Shown piece by piece: positions 10,753 to 22,576 of a stretch of 64,000 bases of DNA (within the stretch, counting starts at the first letter, position 1; each line of letters opens with the position of its first letter). The notes under the pieces were generated by a model. That model made no database searches and was not told the DNA's origin. It was given only the letters and a program-made list of their open reading frames with translations. The DNA is from Eublepharis macularius. Taxonomy: Eukaryota; Chordata; Lepidosauria; Squamata; Eublepharidae. The DNA is taken from positions 6,533,001 to 6,597,000 of the forward strand of contig NC_072795.1 in assembly GCF_028583425.1 (NCBI RefSeq), written 5' to 3'. The position numbers and the translations under genes were made by a program.

Positions 10753-13700
10753 GTGAGCCTCCGGCCGGCGCGCGTGCATTGTGCCGCCCGGGCGTCCTTT
10801 GATTGATCGACGCCTTCCGACGGACCCCCCCCCCCATCCCCTTCGCTTTCCCGGGCGAGCGACCAGCCCGGCTCCCGAACGCACGGCGCGCTGGCTTCGG
10901 CTTCCCTTTGTTCGCGGGTGGCTCGGCTCGGCTCCTCCGAGACTCGAGGCTTGTTTATCGGGCGGCGGAGAAAGCGGGGTGGGCTTCGGTTTCCCCCCTC
11001 GAGGGAGCGGACGGGGGCGCGGTGCGTGGGGCTGGGGGAGGCGGGCTCGGGGGCTGCGTCTTCGCCTTGGCGCTTCTCCCGTGCCCAGGCGGCGTCGGGC
11101 ACAGCCGGCCATTCCCAGCCGGGCTTGACAGACGCCTCCAAAGTTCCGAGCCCCCTTTCCGTCCAGAGATGGGGGAGAAAGCGGGCCAGGAGGGGGGGGT
11201 GAGGAAGCGACCGTGGAGATCCTTTCTAACACCCCCCCCCAACCCCTCGGTCGGGTTCCCCCTGAAAGCGAAAGGAGCCGGGCGCGCCGGGCTGTTGCCT
11301 TCCGCTCGCCTTTGTGCGCCGGGTTCCGACGTGTACTTGCCTGGCGAGCGGTGGGCGCGCGTGTTTGTTTGCCTGCCTTCCCTTTCGCTAATTGCACGGA
11401 AATAACTTTACGACCCCCGGTGGTTGGGAGGGGATCGGAAGCGGTTTATTGGAGGGGGGGGGCGCGCGGCGGGAAGGTGCTCCGGGGGAGGGAAGCGGCC
11501 GGGGCGCGAAGGCTGGCGGCCCTCCGGCGCGGCGCGTTCTTTGTTTCGCCAGGCAGGGGAGCCGGCGTGGTGCGAGGGAGCGAGCCGGGCGCTTCCCCGG
11601 AGGGACCCCTGGGGGGGTGGCGACCCGCTCTGCCTCCCCCCTCGCCCCATCTGGCACCGAGGGGGCTTCGCTTCCTCTCGAGAGCGGGAGGGCCCCCATC
11701 GTTGTCCCCCCCCCCCCGCTGTGTCTAATTCGGATCAAAGAATCGCGCGGTGCCAAAATGAGGTTTCGACGTGCCTAGGCGGCTTCGCGTCTCCCCGGAA
11801 CTTCCAGCTGCCCCCTTGAACTGGGATGACCCCATCGAGGATCAAAGTTGAGGCTGGGGGGGCAGGGAAAGGGCATCGATGGGGGGCGGCAGCGGTTGTT
11901 CCCGTCGGGCAAGCACTGGCTCGTCCCACTTGCCGGCGGCTACTCGGTAGCAGCGGCCGGATATATTGTGGCCAGCGGGTGGCCCCGTCCAGGGGGGGGG
12001 CGCTGCTTCTTCCTCCGGTGGGCGCCCTCGAAGGGGGCCGAACGCCCCTCGCCAGAAAACCCCCGGAGGGGTCGAGGCTGAAGGTGGGGAGGGGGAAGCT
12101 CGGGCAAGGTCACTGCTTGGCACGCACAGCCCCCGCCCTCCTCGACGGCCGGGCAGCGGGAATCCGGCCGAGGAAGCTCAGCCCGCCGCGCGCCGTCGCT
12201 CCTTTCGCGGCCTCGGGAGCTGCTGCTCGGAACTCGAACTCGGTTCTTTCCCGACGGCTCATTCGGGTTAAAAGTCCGACGTGCCGGTCGCATCCTGACC
12301 TTTTGCATTTTGGAGCCCCCGGGTTTTTTTCTTAGGGGTGGGGGCTGGATCCCTGTTCTGCCCTGGAGGTATTTATGCGGGGGGGAACCGGGCAGGAAGG
12401 GTGGCATTTATGGGGCGGGCAAGGCAGGGAGGGTGGCATTGCAGAGTACCCCCCACACCTGACCCTGTTTTGGTTTTGCAATTTTATCCTCGCCTCCCCC
12501 TTTATTTGCAATGGGGGGGTCGCTTTCCAACCTGGGGGAGGGCGTTTGCAGCCTTGCAGGTTTGCTTCCCTGCCCCGGGCAAGGCACCCTCTCGCCCGGG
12601 GGAGAAGGCTCCGGCTTCCCTTCCCAAGCGGGCGGGCGGCGGCTCCTCTCTCGAGCGCCGCCCCCGGCCGCAGCCGAGAAACCAGCCGCGAGCGCCCCAC
12701 CACGTGCCGCCCTCCTGCTGCTGCGCTGCCTTCCCCAGCCTCCGCCCGCGCGGGGTCTCCTGGGAGTCGTAGTTCGCTCGCCGCCCTGCGCCCCGCGTTC
12801 TACCCTCGGCGCGCCTACGGGACGGGGCTGGGGAAAGAACTACGCGTCCCGGCATGCTTTGGGAGGCCAGTGGAGCCTGGCCAATCGGAGGGGCGCCGAG
12901 CCTGGCGCGAGGTTTTGAAACGGCCGCAGGCGCGTGGCGGACCGGCTGCCTCGAGAGGCCTGCTCTGGCGCCCCCTGCAGGGTGGGAGGGTTTCTATCCT
13001 GATCTCCTTTGCCTGTACAGCTTATTAACAAGGACATCCGTTCTAGGTGCACAGGGGAGAATTGCAGCACTTTAAAAAAACATAGCAGCTGAATTTTCTA
13101 ATTTCTTTTTAAAAGGCGCACCTATTATCCTTTTAATGCCTTTGAAAGTGGCTTTGCAAATGTATTAACTCAATTTTATTTGCTTTGTTTACACACCACT
13201 TTTTCCCCTAATGGGGACCCAAAGTCGCTTATCTGACTTTGCTCCTCCTAACAACAGCCCTGTGAGGTAGGTTAGGCTGAGGTGTGTGTGGCTGACCCAA
13301 GGTCACCCAGCAAGCTTCCATGGCAGAATGGGTCTCCCAGGTTCTAGTGTAACCACTATACCACAAATGCTTTGTGGCTGTTTATTCAAAGAGAGTTGGA
13401 GTACTTTACTCGTTAGTTGTCTTCTCTTTTTTTCACCCCCTCTTACAGTGCAATCCTAAACAGAGCTACTCCAGTCTAAGCCCATTGAAATCAATGCACT
13501 TAGTTTGGAGTAACTCTGTTTAGGATTACACTGTTCATCTCCTAGACAGGATTCCTTTGGCTTCCATACGTTCTGTAAAGTGCCTTTTGTGCATAGTTTA
13601 CTGATGATTTTTAATTATGTTGTCATGCGGAGTACGACGGTGGGCTTGTACTTGTTTTTTTCTGTATTCTGAAACAATTCCTTAGCTTTGACCTGTTTCA

Positions 13701-16700
13701 TTACTTTGCATGCCTTTTTAAAAATTAAAAAATGTGCACGTTTGGGGAGGGCCCCTTTGTAATTATATTTTCTCCTGCTGTTGCAAACAGCTTTGCTACC
13801 CTTATAATTCGGGCCTTCTGCATTGCCCCCCCCCCCCCCCGGCAAAAAGGTTCAGCGTCCAGCAATTTACGCTGGCCATTGCTTCTCACGTGGAACCTGT
13901 TGCAGTTGGGCTTGTTAATTTGCCTTCGATGAGTTCATTGTTTGAGGGGGAAGCAAGAGAGATGGGAACATGGAGAGATGCCTAGATCCTGCAATGCAAA
14001 CTTCCCCCCATGGTGAAAAAACTCCCTCTATGGTGGGGGACTGTCAGATAAGATGCTTTTTTAAAATTGAAGTTGGCGTCAATTTCAATTTGCTTTTGTG
14101 GTAGATTATCTGAGAATCCCCTCGTGTTTGTGTCTGTGTTGGAACTTTTCCCCCAAGCCAGGTGAAATAGAATGGTGATTCAGTGCCTCTCACCTGCTGA
14201 ATGAGCAGCCAGGTGTCTTTGTTGGTCTGTTTGTGCAACAGGTGTGTTGGAATGTTGTGGTTTGGGGAGAGAGTCATGCGGTGAAGATGTCAGCTGTTTC
14301 TGGGGGATGCAGTTGGAGTTGGCTAAGCTGATGCCGACTTACCCAGAAGCCTTGGCTGCCTTGAGAGGCTTATCTGGCACACCGTGGTGCTAGGCCTGTG
14401 ATGGCTGGCAAAATAATCTGAAGGCTTTCCTAATCCAAAGAACGAGAGAGAATTTGTGCAAGGGGTTTTCTCAGCTGTGCTGTGGTTGTGTCATGTCAAT
14501 GCCCAACCTTTGTAGAGCCAGAGTAGTTAGCTGTGTTAACCTGTAGTCACAAAATATTAAAGAGCCCAGTAGCACCTTTAAGACTAACCAGCTTTACTGT
14601 AGCCTAAGCTTTCGAGAACCACAGCTCTCTTCGTCAGATGCAGGACCCTAGTAGGGGAACGAAATGAGGTGTGTAATTGTTGGGGTGATGGAGATGTCCG
14701 GTTTGCCGGAGCGGAGTATCAGGAATCTGGCCATGTTCGGACACTTGGCGGCCTGCTAAGGGTGGAGCAGCTGGGCTGTGTCTTAGGAAAGCCCCTTTGC
14801 GGTGGTAAGGAAACAAGCAAGATAACTGTCTTTTGGGAACGGGAGGCTGTTCCACCTCTCCTCTCCGGGGCAGCCTCCTTTGCAAGTTGGAAGCTGGCTT
14901 CTTTTTGGCCACGATCAGAGCAAATAAACAATCCTTCTCCAGTGCTGTGGCTCACACCCCAACAAAGAGTTTGCACTGGCTTCAGACCTCTTTTTTGGGC
15001 ATAGCTTGCCGTGCCGTGACTAATCTGGGTTTGCATGGTGGCTGTGCCGGTACCTGCAGCGTTTGTTGGGGGCGGGACGTTGTCTGTGCTCTAGAAGAAA
15101 GTAGCACAGGCGAGCCGTTCTCTTGTCGGAAAATCTTAGCCAGCTGGCTTTGGAAGACTTTTTAAGAAGTTTAATGTACTCTCCGTGTGCTGTTGGGTAT
15201 GATTTTCCTGTTGGAAAATTTAGGAGGGGAAAGATCACATTAATACAATATCCTCTGGAGCCTCCATCCCACCGAAGCATATCTGTCAAACTTCAGATTC
15301 TCTAAGCAAGTATTGCGAGGGGGGGGGGGCGTTTCCTTTCGCCAAGTTCCTTTAGCTCCTGCAACCAAACTGCTCTGCACGTGGGTGGGGAAGGAAGACG
15401 TCTTATTCCCACACTTCTTCCCAACTGTTCCTGCTGCTGTAATATGCTGGTTGTTTTTCCAACTTTCCTCGCGGGGAGAGGGAGGGCCTCCAACTTCCCC
15501 CAAAAACAAGCCAGTCTGGAATCCTGGTGACTCATTCTGGTTTTATTTCTGCCCCTTTTAAGGACTTGAAAGAGAAAAAGGAAGTTGTTGAAGAGACAGA
15601 AAACGGCAGAGATGCGCCGGCCAACGGTAACGCGGTAAGTGTCTCTGCCGGGAGCGGCCGTGTTTACGTTGAACATCTGCAAAGACCACTGGAGCGTGGG
15701 GCTAAGACTGGGGGGGGGGGACCCAGGTTCGAGTTCACGTTAAGTCACAGAACTCATTGGGTGAATTTGGGCCAGTCGTTCTATTTTGACAGAACGTTCC
15801 TCAGAGTTGTCGGCGAAGGTAAAAAGGAGGAGGGGCAAAGTGCGTGCAATTCTGAGCTCCTTGGAGGAATGTAAAGATTAAAAAAGTAGAGATTTAAAAA
15901 GTAATAGCAGCTGCCGTATACATAGTTGGAGTGTCGGTCTGTCCATCCCAGGACTAGCGAGGGAGCTTTCCCGAGTCTCGGGGAGAGAAAGGTCATTCCC
16001 AGCCTCGTTGTAACTGGAGGCCTCAAACTGGAACTGTGATCTCTTCGTAGCGTTCATGCTTGTTCCTTCTTTGAATCTGTAAAAGAGAAGCAAATTGCAA
16101 TCCCCTTGTTTCTCCCACCACAGTTTGATTTAAAAGTCCTGCTGGTAGAAGTGAATGAGAGTAAAGCTTAGAGAGGGTGATACTGAAGGAAAATGCAAAT
16201 GCCAGTATTCAATAAACACCAAGGCATTTAATTTTTATCTTGTAATCAGCCCTCAGTGGTTTGAAACCATATAAGCGTCGAAATAAAAAAGCGGGGCTAG
16301 AGATGGACTTTGCTGCCGGTTCTGACCTCTCAACCCAAGGGCAAAAACTGACCTACTGGCCCCCTTTTCACTGCCCACAGTTTCGCCCTTTCCCCATGAC
16401 TTGAGAATTGCAAGGCTAGCAGTTGCCCCAAATCGTCATGGTTGCCACAGCAAAAGGTGGCTGTGAAGTTCTGTCTTGCAGCTTGCGGATTTGAGTTTTC
16501 ACGCATCTGGAAATAAGCTGGCCCGGCGTCAGGTTTTTAAGTGTGTTTTGTTTCTGCAAGGCGAACGAGGAAAACGGGGAGCAGGAAGCAGACAACGAGG
16601 TAGATGAAGAGGAAGATGAAGTTGGCGACGATGAGGAGGATGAGGAAGAAGGTGATGGTAATTTTCTGGTTTTTCCCTCCACCCTCCCAGCAAGGTAGCC

Positions 16701-19700
16701 TGCTGGCCTCGTTGGGGCTGTGAGTGGTTGCAGAGGGCAGTGGCTCCCCCTAGTGGCCACTCTGGAGCACACCACAAATGATGGCTTTCTGATCGAGAGT
16801 CCCGGGAAGGAATCCCAAAGGGTACCAGTTCGTCACAGGAAGATCCTTTTAGCCTCGGGAAAATTAACCCTGGTTAAATTTTCATCCTCTTTGGGCAAAA
16901 CCAGGAATCCAGCTAGAGAGTTAATCGGGTGTTGATTCGTTGGGGAGGCAAAAAACCTCCTTGCTGGGAAATGAATGCAAGCTCGTTCAAGCCCTGCGGT
17001 GGAAAAACATTGTAATTCAGAAAGTGATTTAGGAGTCTTATTGGCTACTAATTTTTTTAAAATTCTGGAGCCTGGGAATTGCAATAGCTTTCTCAAGCCT
17101 ATTTTAGAAATGCCAGTTGGATCAAGGTGTTAAACGCCTCTTGGGGTGGGTGGGTACCTGTATACATTTAAATGATCATATATTCCGTCGTGCCATAAGC
17201 CACTTCTCATTCCCACAAACGGGGTGGTATTGCTCAGTTGCTCTGAGCAAGCCAGCGAGGCTGAAAGGAGGTGTGGATCGCCCTCTGTGGCTCTCCTAAC
17301 TTGTAAACACAACTGCCGGAGAGAAACAAGCGACTTCCCTCGGGGGGCGGCGGTGCCTGTTCCGCAAGAGCATTGTGAGATCCAAAGCCGCCGCTTCTGT
17401 CCCATGTGTTGGGTGGCGAGCTTTTAGAGGCCGTTGTCATTTTACCCCTTTGACTGGATGGCAGAAGGCCAAGTTCCTGCCTCGGTTTTAAATGCATTAA
17501 TTGCAGAAACCGTAAATGTAGCTTAGCGGGGCAGAGCTTCCCTTACCTGACGCGAGCGCCTTCAGAAAGCCATCACAGTGCGGTGCCCTTGGGTCATCTG
17601 TGCCTAATTTGCTCGCAACAAACATTGCATACCTTGTGTAAATAAAGAATTTGGGTTCCCTGCTTCCAGCTGTAACTAGCACTTAGCGGTCGCTCCCGAG
17701 ATCTGTGGGGCATTGGCCTGTGGGCTAGAGCACCTCTTCATGAGCCGGCGCCCTGCATGCACGCACCGCTTAGATCCCAGCCCCTTCCGGAGAAGAACCC
17801 CACTGGGGGCGAGAGCCGCCAGCCGGAGCCAACCCCCCGAACCTGTCGGTGCTGCCTCGAGAGGGTCTCCTGTGGCGTTCGGGCAGCCTGGCCTAATTGG
17901 GTGTTTGTTGCCAGGTGGGGAGCGTTGCTTGGATACGGTAGCAATGGAGGAGGAAAAGGGGTGGGGAGTGGAGCTTCGGGAACCATGGCGATGGCGCTGA
18001 CATCACCTGCTCGGGCTTAAGATGCGGTGGGGATGCTCGGGTGTGTGCCAAGCAGGCGGCAGCTGTGAGTCTTGTGTCTTGTCTTGCTCCTCTGTGCTGC
18101 CTCCCAAGTTTGTGTGTTGCACGCCAGCCTGCGCGCTCTCTCCCCCTGGACTTGTGCTGGGAGTTTCCTTGGGAAGCGGTTCAGGCCCCATCTGCTGAAC
18201 ACGGCCCCAGGGCTGAGAATAAAGAATTAACCCAGTCGCTTGCTCTGTGGCTGTTCTCCGTACCCTGCCCACTTCGTCCTGCAACCAGTTGGCTTCCCTT
18301 CCTTCTCCTGGGGTTTAAGAAACCCGGGAAGGAGCCAACCACCTACCAGAGTTAATCTCACCTGCTTGAGCTGGCCGACGTCGGGGGCGGGGCGGGGAGG
18401 ATGTTTTTCTGTTCAGGTGACCCTAATCTGTCTTCTCCACCTCCTCCACTCCTGTCTGTGCTTATGACAATTAAACCAGATTACTGGCCTAAATGTGGAG
18501 GGTTTAAACAAACCTGCCTGCTTAGCCCCAAAGGCTTGAGCCGGTCCACCCCTCCAAATAGCTTTTTGGGATCCCCCGCCCCCCCTTCTGACAGCCCAGC
18601 TGTCCCCAGATCCACTGCCCTATTATAGCCTTGATCTGGGCCAGCCCAGGTCCTGTCCGTTCCAGGAGCTGTGGACCATTGGCAGAATTTGTATTCCCAA
18701 TTAGTTCTGAGTCAGAGCGCTTCCTAATGAATTCTGGCTCCCTTTCCTCATTTAAGATAGGCTCCCAGTAGAGAAGGGAGGCAGAAGTAACGGGCGGGAG
18801 AGCGTGAAGCAAGGGGCGCTGTTAGGGAACAGACTGCTGCTCTGGGGCCGTTTTGGCCTTGACTCACGAAACGTGTCTGTTCCAGTAGCCCCTAGTCCCC
18901 GAAGCCCTGCCTTGTCCAGTTCCGGCCTCTGTGCTCGCACAGCTCTTTACAGAGCATAGGTTCCGATCCAGTTTAATGGGGGGGGGGCAGTGAGCAGGTG
19001 GATTTAGTAAGGGTCAGGGGATGGGATGGTATCATCTAATGAGTCACTGCCATCTCTTGCCCACCTTTCATGCAAACAACACATTTCCACCGGGAAGTCT
19101 GAACTTAACCTGGATTTCCAACAAGCCCCTTTCTCTAGCATGTTGCATGCAAACCCCTAGACTTGGAAAGGTTCCGGGAACAGTGTTGAAATCCCAAAAG
19201 TCATGTTGAACTTTTGTAAGTGTTGGCCTTGATAAGAAATAACTATAAAAGATTCCTTTTGTCCTTGATAAGAGATTCCTATAAGCTCTCAAAATAGTAA
19301 AGAGTCCACTAGCGCCTTTAAGACTAACTTTATTGTAGCATAAGCTTTCGAGAGTCACAGCTGTCTTTGTCAGATGCATCGTCAGCTTTCGAGAGCCACA
19401 GCTCATCTTGTCAGAGCTGTGGTTCTCGAAAGCTTATGCTGCAATAAAGTTGGTTAGGCTTAAAGGTGCTACTGGGCTCTTTACTATCTTGCAACTACAG
19501 ACTAACACAGCTAACTCCTGGATCTATAAGCTCACCCGAGCTTCCTTGAGAGCAAGGCAGTATTGAAAACGAGCTAACCTAGTGTCCGGTGAAATACCCC
19601 ATCCAGGTTTTTACTGATCATTGCTATGTCCGCCAGGGGTCCAGGAGCGTTGATATTGGCCAAGCTTGAGTAGGGGTGGAGGGCAGCTTGTATCTGGGGT

Positions 19701-22576
19701 CTTGCTTGCTCCATCCTCACTCGCCCCCCTTTCTGTCCAGGAGAAGAAGAAGACGGTGATGAGGATGATGAAGCTGAGGGCCCCACGGGCAAGCGGGCAG
19801 CTGAGGACGACGAGGTAAGTTGCTGGACCTTGTTGAGGCAGGTTAGACAAGGTTGGGAGTCCTCAATCATATTAAAACTCATGGGCATCTCTGGAATGTT
19901 GTGAACAGGAAATCCTCCCTCCCCCCACACACACAAAATGGCTCCCAGAGAGAGCTGGGGCTGGTCAGAAAATGGCGGCCACAGGGTAGTGGAGAGAAGC
20001 GCAAGATACTGAGGAGCTGCGAGTTGCGCATCCTTCGACGATGATGCCACCTGTTTCTGGTCCCTGCTCCAGCGAGGTGGAGGAAAGCCGGGGTGGGCTT
20101 TGGGGAAGAAGCAAGTGAGCGCCAGGAAACCTGTCGGGAGGGCATCGTGGCACTGTGGGGGCCACGTTGGGGACCAATAACCTAGGTGAAATCCAGCTTC
20201 CCTTCTTTCAGTCCCCTTTGGGTGGAGAAATTATTCCATCTGTGGCCCCTAGGTGGTGTATAGCACAGGTTAAGCTGCCCTGTGGCCAGAGGGGGATCTT
20301 TGACGGGTGAAATAAGGTACATTCTCTCCTCGGTATCCGTGGTTCAGTGTGGGAAGTAGGAATTGCCCCCCGAGTCCCTTTGGCAAACTACATTGCCCAG
20401 GATTCTTTGGGAAGGGACCCAATGCAGCTATTTTTTCTTGCTTTCCCTCCAAGAAGCCCAGGGTAGTATACAGTGTTCTCCCCCCATCTTGAGAGAAAGC
20501 GATTGGGCCGAGTAAAGACTAGGAACCAGGTCTCCTTAATCTCAGATCTCCTGAATTTTCAAGATACCTGGTGTGACCACTATACCACACTGTTTTTTTA
20601 AAGAGTTAAACTGGCATCAGTTTGATACGGGGGGCGGGGTTGTATAGGCTAGGCAACTTTCTAAAAACATGAAAGTTTGGGGGGGTTGTATAGTGTGCAA
20701 GGTTCTCAGCTGTTTTAAATAACATCTGGCTGACCTGCTTAAAATGTAACAGATGAGAAATGGGTTTAGCCCCCCTTCCCTTTGGGGGGGGGGGTGTTGC
20801 CCCTCCCATGCTGTTTGATCCACTGGCCTGTTCTTGGATAGAATTCAGCCCACTTTTGGTGTGGTGGGTAAAGCTTTGCCATATTAACTGAGAATAGGTC
20901 CCTCTCCGGTTATTGTCCATAATGGCTAAATGGAATCTCTGTGTTCAGAGGCAATGGCTTGGGGGCAACTAGAGGTGGTAGCTTTCATTTGTCTGCCATA
21001 GTTGTGGGCCTTCTGGGAGCACTGCGTGGACCACTGCGGGAAGAATAGGTTCTGAGTTCGGGAGCGTTTGGTCTAGGGTCACTTGTCTCGAGTGAGCTTT
21101 TGGAAACAGGTGGCCAAGGAACGTCTGGAGCCCCAGTAAGAAAGGTGGACTATAAATGACAATAAAAAAAAGAATGAAAATAATAATGAACTTCTGGTGA
21201 AAGACTTGGAGAGAGGCAAAGTGCCGGGAGGATTTGTGAGGCTTGGTGGAGTTTCCAAGGCCTGGTACGCATCAGTTTTCTAGGTTGTCCCCCTGCCCAA
21301 AGAGACTAAGGTACATCTGCCTCCACACCCAGGTATTTGGTGTGATGAATTAATCTTAATTCGTGCCCAATCTAGGGATTGGCAGTCTGGGAAAGTTTGC
21401 CTCATTAGCTAAACACGGCTGCAAAACCAACTCTTAGGTCTGAACCAAGCAAACTCTTTGAGAGCGACTTATCTCTCAGAACGCAGTGAAATATTAGGCA
21501 TCTACCTTCAGATCTTTCGCCAGAAGAGCAGAGACCTTCATTGAGTTCGTTGTTTTATTTAAACTGTTAGGCAAGAGCTTGATAAATGTAAACAGGTGCT
21601 AATTAATCTGGTGAACACAGAAAAACATGCAATAAAAATCAGATCTAGCATTTTCGAGCTAAATGTATAGTCGTTGCAGTTTCTGTAAGATGAAGGCAAA
21701 TTAAGTTTTAAGAAGATTGGCAGAATTCTCTGAGAAGTTTAGAAGTCCTGCGCTCTTTTATGCTTACCCAAGATAAGATCTTCTCTGGAATCTACCGGCA
21801 GAAAGCCCAATTATCTCATTTCAGCACACTTTTTAAAAAGGTGACAGAGGAACCGAAATCTAACTGTAACACGTGATTGTCCTCTGAATAAAACAATTGT
21901 TCCCTGATGGTATTATAAAGACAAGTAACAGGTGGACTGAAATACATCCTGATAACTCTCATTAAATTCACAAAGCAAGGTTATCGGCTAAAATTAGCAT
22001 TTGTTTGCAACTGCAAATCGGCAATTTTCTTCAGCTACACCAATGAACTGTCAGGTTGAGAGGCGGCCCTGTACTTTTCCTGACCAGCTGTTAAACCTTA
22101 CAGAAGTTATGAAACTGCATAAGGCGGCACAAGCTAGCATGCATACAGATGGTTAAAATCATGAATACGGGGCGGTGGCATTCTCGAATACCGTAAAATC
22201 AGATTGTGTTAAGGAGCCGGTGAACAGATGGGGTGTGTAGACATAGGTAGTTGTGCATTGTGGTGGTTAAAATAATTGGGCTGAGGATCTGGCAAACCCC
22301 CTTGGCTGTGAAGCTTGTTCGGTGGCGTTGGGGCCAGCGACGCGCAAGCAAACCTACTTCGCAAGGTTGTTGGGAGGATAAAATAGGACATGGGATGTAC
22401 TGCTCTGTAGCTCCTGGCAGGGCTTGAATTGCACTAACTAAATCCAGGCTGGGTTTGCAGTCTCCAGCAAGTTGGATTGCGGCTTCTAAGCTCCCTTGAC
22501 CCGAATGTTCGTTTTCGTTTCTTCGCAGGATGACGACGTCGATCCCAAGAAGCAGAAAACTGGTGAAGATGACTAG
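10708..22576 (+). CDS. PTMA: Prothymosin alpha, five coding exons (spliced)
   Basis: Joining 10708-10752, 15563-15634, 16561-16657, 19741-19814 and 22529-22576 gives 336 nt: 111 codons plus TAG. All four introns are GT...AG. The family is a small, highly acidic, intrinsically disordered nuclear protein that binds histones and supports proliferation; a cytoplasmic role in restraining the apoptosome is also known. Residues 2-29 correspond to thymosin alpha-1, starting SDTAVDTSSEISTK. Residues about 41-86 form the Glu/Asp-rich core. The C-terminus has the bipartite nuclear signal, KR in exon 4 and KKQK in exon 5. The length equals the human 111-residue form as I remember it. Two oddities: Ala at residue 40, where human has Glu, and Pro directly after the DDVD caspase motif. 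Introns 3 and 4 carry repeat insertions but no exon is disrupted. Multiple introns argue against a processed pseudogene, the usual confusion for this gene. Confidence 0.96.
12720..12960. promoter_or_regulatory. Intron-1 promoter-like module (ZNF143-like, CCAAT, E2F, CHR)
   Basis: Two ZNF143/Staf-like sites face opposite ways: ACTACGCGTCCCGGCATGC at 12839-12857 (+) and ACTACGACTCCCAGGAG on the minus strand at 12757-12773. They are followed by CCAAT (12881), an E2F-like TGGCGCGA (12903) and TTTGAA (12914), the word of cell-cycle homology regions. The module marks the end of the CpG island. I see no coding exon next to it, so an alternative PTMA start or a non-coding transcript is possible. Confidence 0.45.
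13160..13372 (-). repeat. tRNA-derived SINE, inverted
   Basis: Words 'aatggggacccaaagtcgctta', 'gtgaggtaggttaggctgag' and 'cacccagcaagcttccatggcagaa' match the copies at 4290 and 38527. Confidence 0.65.
13446..13533. mobile_element. 88-bp palindromic MITE
   Basis: CAGTGCAATCCTAAACAGAG at the left mirrors CTCTGTTTAGGATTACACTG at the right, and the centre is also palindromic. I see no preserved target-site duplication, so it is probably old. Confidence 0.6.
14530..14645 (-). mobile_element. PLE family A tail
   Basis: Minus-oriented tail (gagcccagtagcacctttaag...) with CUGACGA, full helix II and GAAA on the minus strand. Helix I has decayed (GCAU against AGGC). Confidence 0.65.
15563..15634 (+). 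CDS. PTMA: PTMA coding exon 2
   Basis: 24 codons, beginning DLKEKKEVVEETENGRD and ending APANGNA. The acceptor is a pyrimidine tract followed by AAG and the donor is GTAAGT, phase 0. It completes thymosin alpha-1, whose C-terminal Asn (residue 29) is the legumain-type processing point known in mammals. Confidence 0.95.
15635..16560 (+). other. PTMA: PTMA intron 2
   Basis: A 926-bp intron without a recognisable mobile element or RNA gene. It has a G-run near 15710 and otherwise looks like unique sequence. Confidence 0.8.
16561..16657 (+). CDS. PTMA: PTMA coding exon 3 (acidic core)
   Basis: 32 codons plus one base, starting ANEENGEQEADNEVDEEE. The acceptor is ctgcaAG followed by GCG, and the donor is GTAATT in phase 1. 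Nearly every residue after position 45 is Glu, Asp or Gly. The first codon is GCG (Ala); human has a Glu codon there. Confidence 0.94.
16658..19740 (+). other. PTMA: PTMA intron 3
   Basis: A 3.1-kb intron, mostly unique sequence. The only clear insertion is the inverted Penelope-type tail at 19289-19523. I found no snoRNA boxes or open frame I would trust. Confidence 0.75.
19289..19523. mobile_element. PLE family A foldback in PTMA intron 3
   Basis: Flanked by CTATAAGCTC at 19279-19288 and 19524-19533. The minus arm has two tandem ribozyme-core segments, then the plus arm runs to 'actaacacagctaactcctggat'. The minus cores read CTGACAA instead of CTGACGA, predicting inactivity. Confidence 0.75.
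19741..19814 (+). CDS. PTMA: PTMA coding exon 4
   Basis: It completes the split Gly codon and continues EEEDGDEDDEAEGPTGKR then AAEDDE. The acceptor is ctgtccAG and the donor is GTAAGT. It carries the first basic cluster (KR) of the bipartite nuclear localisation signal. A Penelope-type tail insertion ends only about 200 bp upstream, at 19523. Confidence 0.94.
19815..22528 (+). other. PTMA: PTMA intron 4
   Basis: A 2.7-kb intron. It has a short L2-type 3' end (about 21128-21180, the '...aaaggtggactataaatgac' motif) and a weak tRNA-SINE remnant near 22257-22400. The segment 21200-22250 is AT-rich and apparently non-repetitive; it may hold conserved non-coding DNA, which I cannot test. Confidence 0.65.
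22529..22576 (+). CDS. PTMA: PTMA coding exon 5 with stop
   Basis: It encodes DDDVDPKKQKTGEDD and TAG, after a cttcgcAG acceptor. KKQK is the second half of the nuclear signal. In human the residue after DDVD is Thr; here it is Pro, which should disfavour caspase cleavage. Confidence 0.95.
   Translation, partial: DDDVDPKKQKTGEDD

Larger units (their letters stand above)
10753..15562 (+). other. PTMA: PTMA intron 1
   Basis: The 4.8-kb first intron is CpG island up to about 12990 and AT-richer afterwards. It contains a second promoter-like block (12720-12960), a tRNA-SINE (13160-13372), a small palindromic MITE (13446-13533) and a Penelope-type tail (14530-14645). Open frames in the GC-rich half are composition artefacts. 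Confidence 0.8.

Noticed and set aside
10525..11405. Long overlapping open frames on both strands around PTMA exon 1 and intron 1
   Set aside because: They are composition artefacts; the real coding segment here is the short exon 10708-10752 with a proper donor site.
16529..16777. Ser/Pro/His-rich minus-strand frames over PTMA exon 3
   Set aside because: They are the antisense shadow of the acidic GAG/GAT codons.
18000..19280. snoRNA hosted in PTMA intron 3
   Set aside because: I found no convincing C/D or H/ACA box arrangement by eye.
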